The notes under the pieces: generated by a model
The model's database searches: none
What the model was told of the DNA's origin: nothing
Seen by the model: the letters and a program-made list of their open reading frames with translations, nothing else
Program-made: the position numbers and the translations under genes
In this document: positions 63,300 to 64,000 of the stretch, in pieces
Numbering within the stretch: the first letter of the stretch is position 1
Layout of the letters: each line of letters opens with the position of its first letter
Assembly: GCA_910583995.1 (NCBI GenBank)
Contig: CAJTYW010000003.1
Span: 1 to 64,000 of the forward strand
Length of the DNA: 64,000 nt
From: an uncultured Christensenella sp.
Lineage (GTDB): Bacteria > Bacillota > Clostridia > Christensenellales > UBA3700
Direction of reading: 5' to 3'

Positions 63300-64000
63300 A
63301 TGTTATTGGCCGCTGTGAGTGAAAAATTAGCACCTTCTTTGATTTTGGTTGCTTATATATTGATGATGATAATCATTGCAGTTGTTTGCAGAAAGAAAAG
63401 TCGTTCTTTGAATGATTTCTTTTTGGCAGGGCGTGGACTTGGCGGTTGGATGACTGCTTTTGCTTACGGTACTACTTATTTCAGTTCGGTTATTTTTGTA
63501 GGATACGCAGGTAAATTTGGTTGGACTATGGGGCTTGGTGCTGTATGGATTGGTATTGGTAATGCTTTGATTGGAGCATTGCTTGCTTGGAAAATACTTG
63601 CTAAGCGTACAAGGCTTATGACTCATAACCTTGGTGCTAGTACAATGCCTGAATTTTTTGCTAACCGTTACAATGATAGGGGGCTTAAACTTTTTTCCGC
63701 AATTATTATTTTTACATTTTTAATTCCGTATTCCGCAAGCGTTTACCAAGGTTTGGGATATTTGTTTGAAAAGGTCTTTGGCATTGATAGTATTTGGTGC
63801 ATATTGATTATGGCAGCACTTACTGCTTTGTATTTATTTTTTGGCGGGTATTTTGCAACCGCTCTTTCAGATTTTGTACAAGGTATAATTATGCTTATAG
63901 GCGTAGTTGTTATGGTTATTTTGCTTATGAGAGCACCTGAAGTTAACTGGGGTGAAGGTTTAAGCAAGCTTTGGACAGATGGCTTTGGCTTGGTTCCGCA
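63300..64000 (+). CDS. Sodium/solute symporter (SSS family), cut by the window end
   Basis: The frame opens with ATG at 63300 after AAGGAG and runs open to the window edge, giving the first 233 residues. The first helix (S-L-I-L-V-A-Y-I-L-M-M-I-I-I-A) is followed by S-L-N-D-F-F-L-A-G-R-G-L-G-G-W-M-T-A-F, the hallmark loop of sodium/solute symporters, and then by further hydrophobic helices. It imports an unknown solute with sodium. It follows the giant genes but has its own promoter after a terminator, so any link to them is only by position. Confidence 0.88.
   Translation, partial: MLLAAVSEKLAPSLILVAYILMMIIIAVVCRKKSRSLNDFFLAGRGLGGWMTAFAYGTTYFSSVIFVGYAGKFGWTMGLGAVWIGIGNALIGALLAWKILAKRTRLMTHNLGASTMPEFFANRYNDRGLKLFSAIIIFTFLIPYSASVYQGLGYLFEKVFGIDSIWCILIMAALTALYLFFGGYFATALSDFVQGIIMLIGVVVMVILLMRAPEVNWGEGLSKLWTDGFGLVP

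Noticed and set aside
1..64000. CRISPR array, tRNA, rRNA, integrase or phage genes
   Set aside because: No regularly spaced direct repeats, cloverleaf-type sequences or recombinase motifs were recognised on either strand by eye.

Overview
The window is AT-rich, densely coding DNA from an anaerobic, spore-forming, single-membrane Firmicute, most likely a member of the Clostridia. The evidence is a complete spoIVA gene (33343-34806), an oxygen-sensitive radical-SAM sulfatase-maturase homologue, a MetH with a detached reactivation subunit, the glgB-glgC-glgD-glgA-glgP set in which GlgC is paired with GlgD, strong AGGAGG-type ribosome binding sites and TTGNNN-17-TATAAT promoters. I cannot name the genus from sequence alone; an uncultured gut lineage near Christensenellales is only a guess.

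Layout. (1) 1-1784: a two-gene unit, a GrpB-like protein and a tandem GNAT acetyltransferase. (2) 2165-18027: a cell-surface polysaccharide locus in two transcription units. The first (2165-5421) has a TagD-like cytidylyltransferase, a GT4 glycosyltransferase, a GINT1_N-type propeller protein and a LicD-family phosphotransferase, and ends in a terminator at 5533. The second (5695-18027) has five GT2 enzymes, one GT4, the full dTDP-L-rhamnose pathway (RmlA, a fused RmlC-RmlD, RmlB), a Wzx-type flippase and a Wzy-type polymerase, and ends in a terminator at 18041. (3) 18176-19237: a signal-less amidase with two peptidoglycan-binding repeats. (4) 21806-19313 (minus strand): a DUF1538 membrane protein followed by two PII-like proteins. 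(5) 22021-32202: a YjbR-like gene diverging from a GH38 alpha-mannosidase and an anSME-like radical SAM enzyme; then a GT2, metF, a MetH-reactivation subunit and a shortened metH. (6) 32323-34806: a membrane-anchored SGNH hydrolase diverging from spoIVA. (7) 35172-43954: glycogen synthesis and breakdown (glgB, glgC, glgD, glgA, then glgP from its own promoter). (8) 45710-44258 (minus): a small membrane protein and a DUF1624 acyltransferase-like membrane protein. (9) 46662-63010: two giant cell-surface genes, a 3175-residue lipoprotein built of tandem repeats and a 2268-residue protein with membrane segments at both ends, transcribed together after a long non-coding leader. (10) 63300-64000: the start of a sodium/solute symporter gene cut by the window edge.

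How the parts fit. The polysaccharide locus is a Wzx/Wzy-type pathway with rhamnose supply and a possible CDP-glycerol/LicD decoration branch. The glycogen block can build and degrade a storage polymer; two of its enzymes (GlgA at the N-terminus, GlgP at the C-terminus) carry unusual Lys/Ala-rich tails. The metF-reactivase-metH unit makes methionine from methylene-tetrahydrofolate. The least explained features are the giant surface pair, the DUF1538/PII module, the glycogen-enzyme tails, and a short dispersed intergenic motif (CAAAAATCG plus a T/A-rich second half) seen about six times. No CRISPR array, rRNA, tRNA, insertion sequence or phage gene was recognised. All functions are read from sequence motifs by eye; no database search was run.
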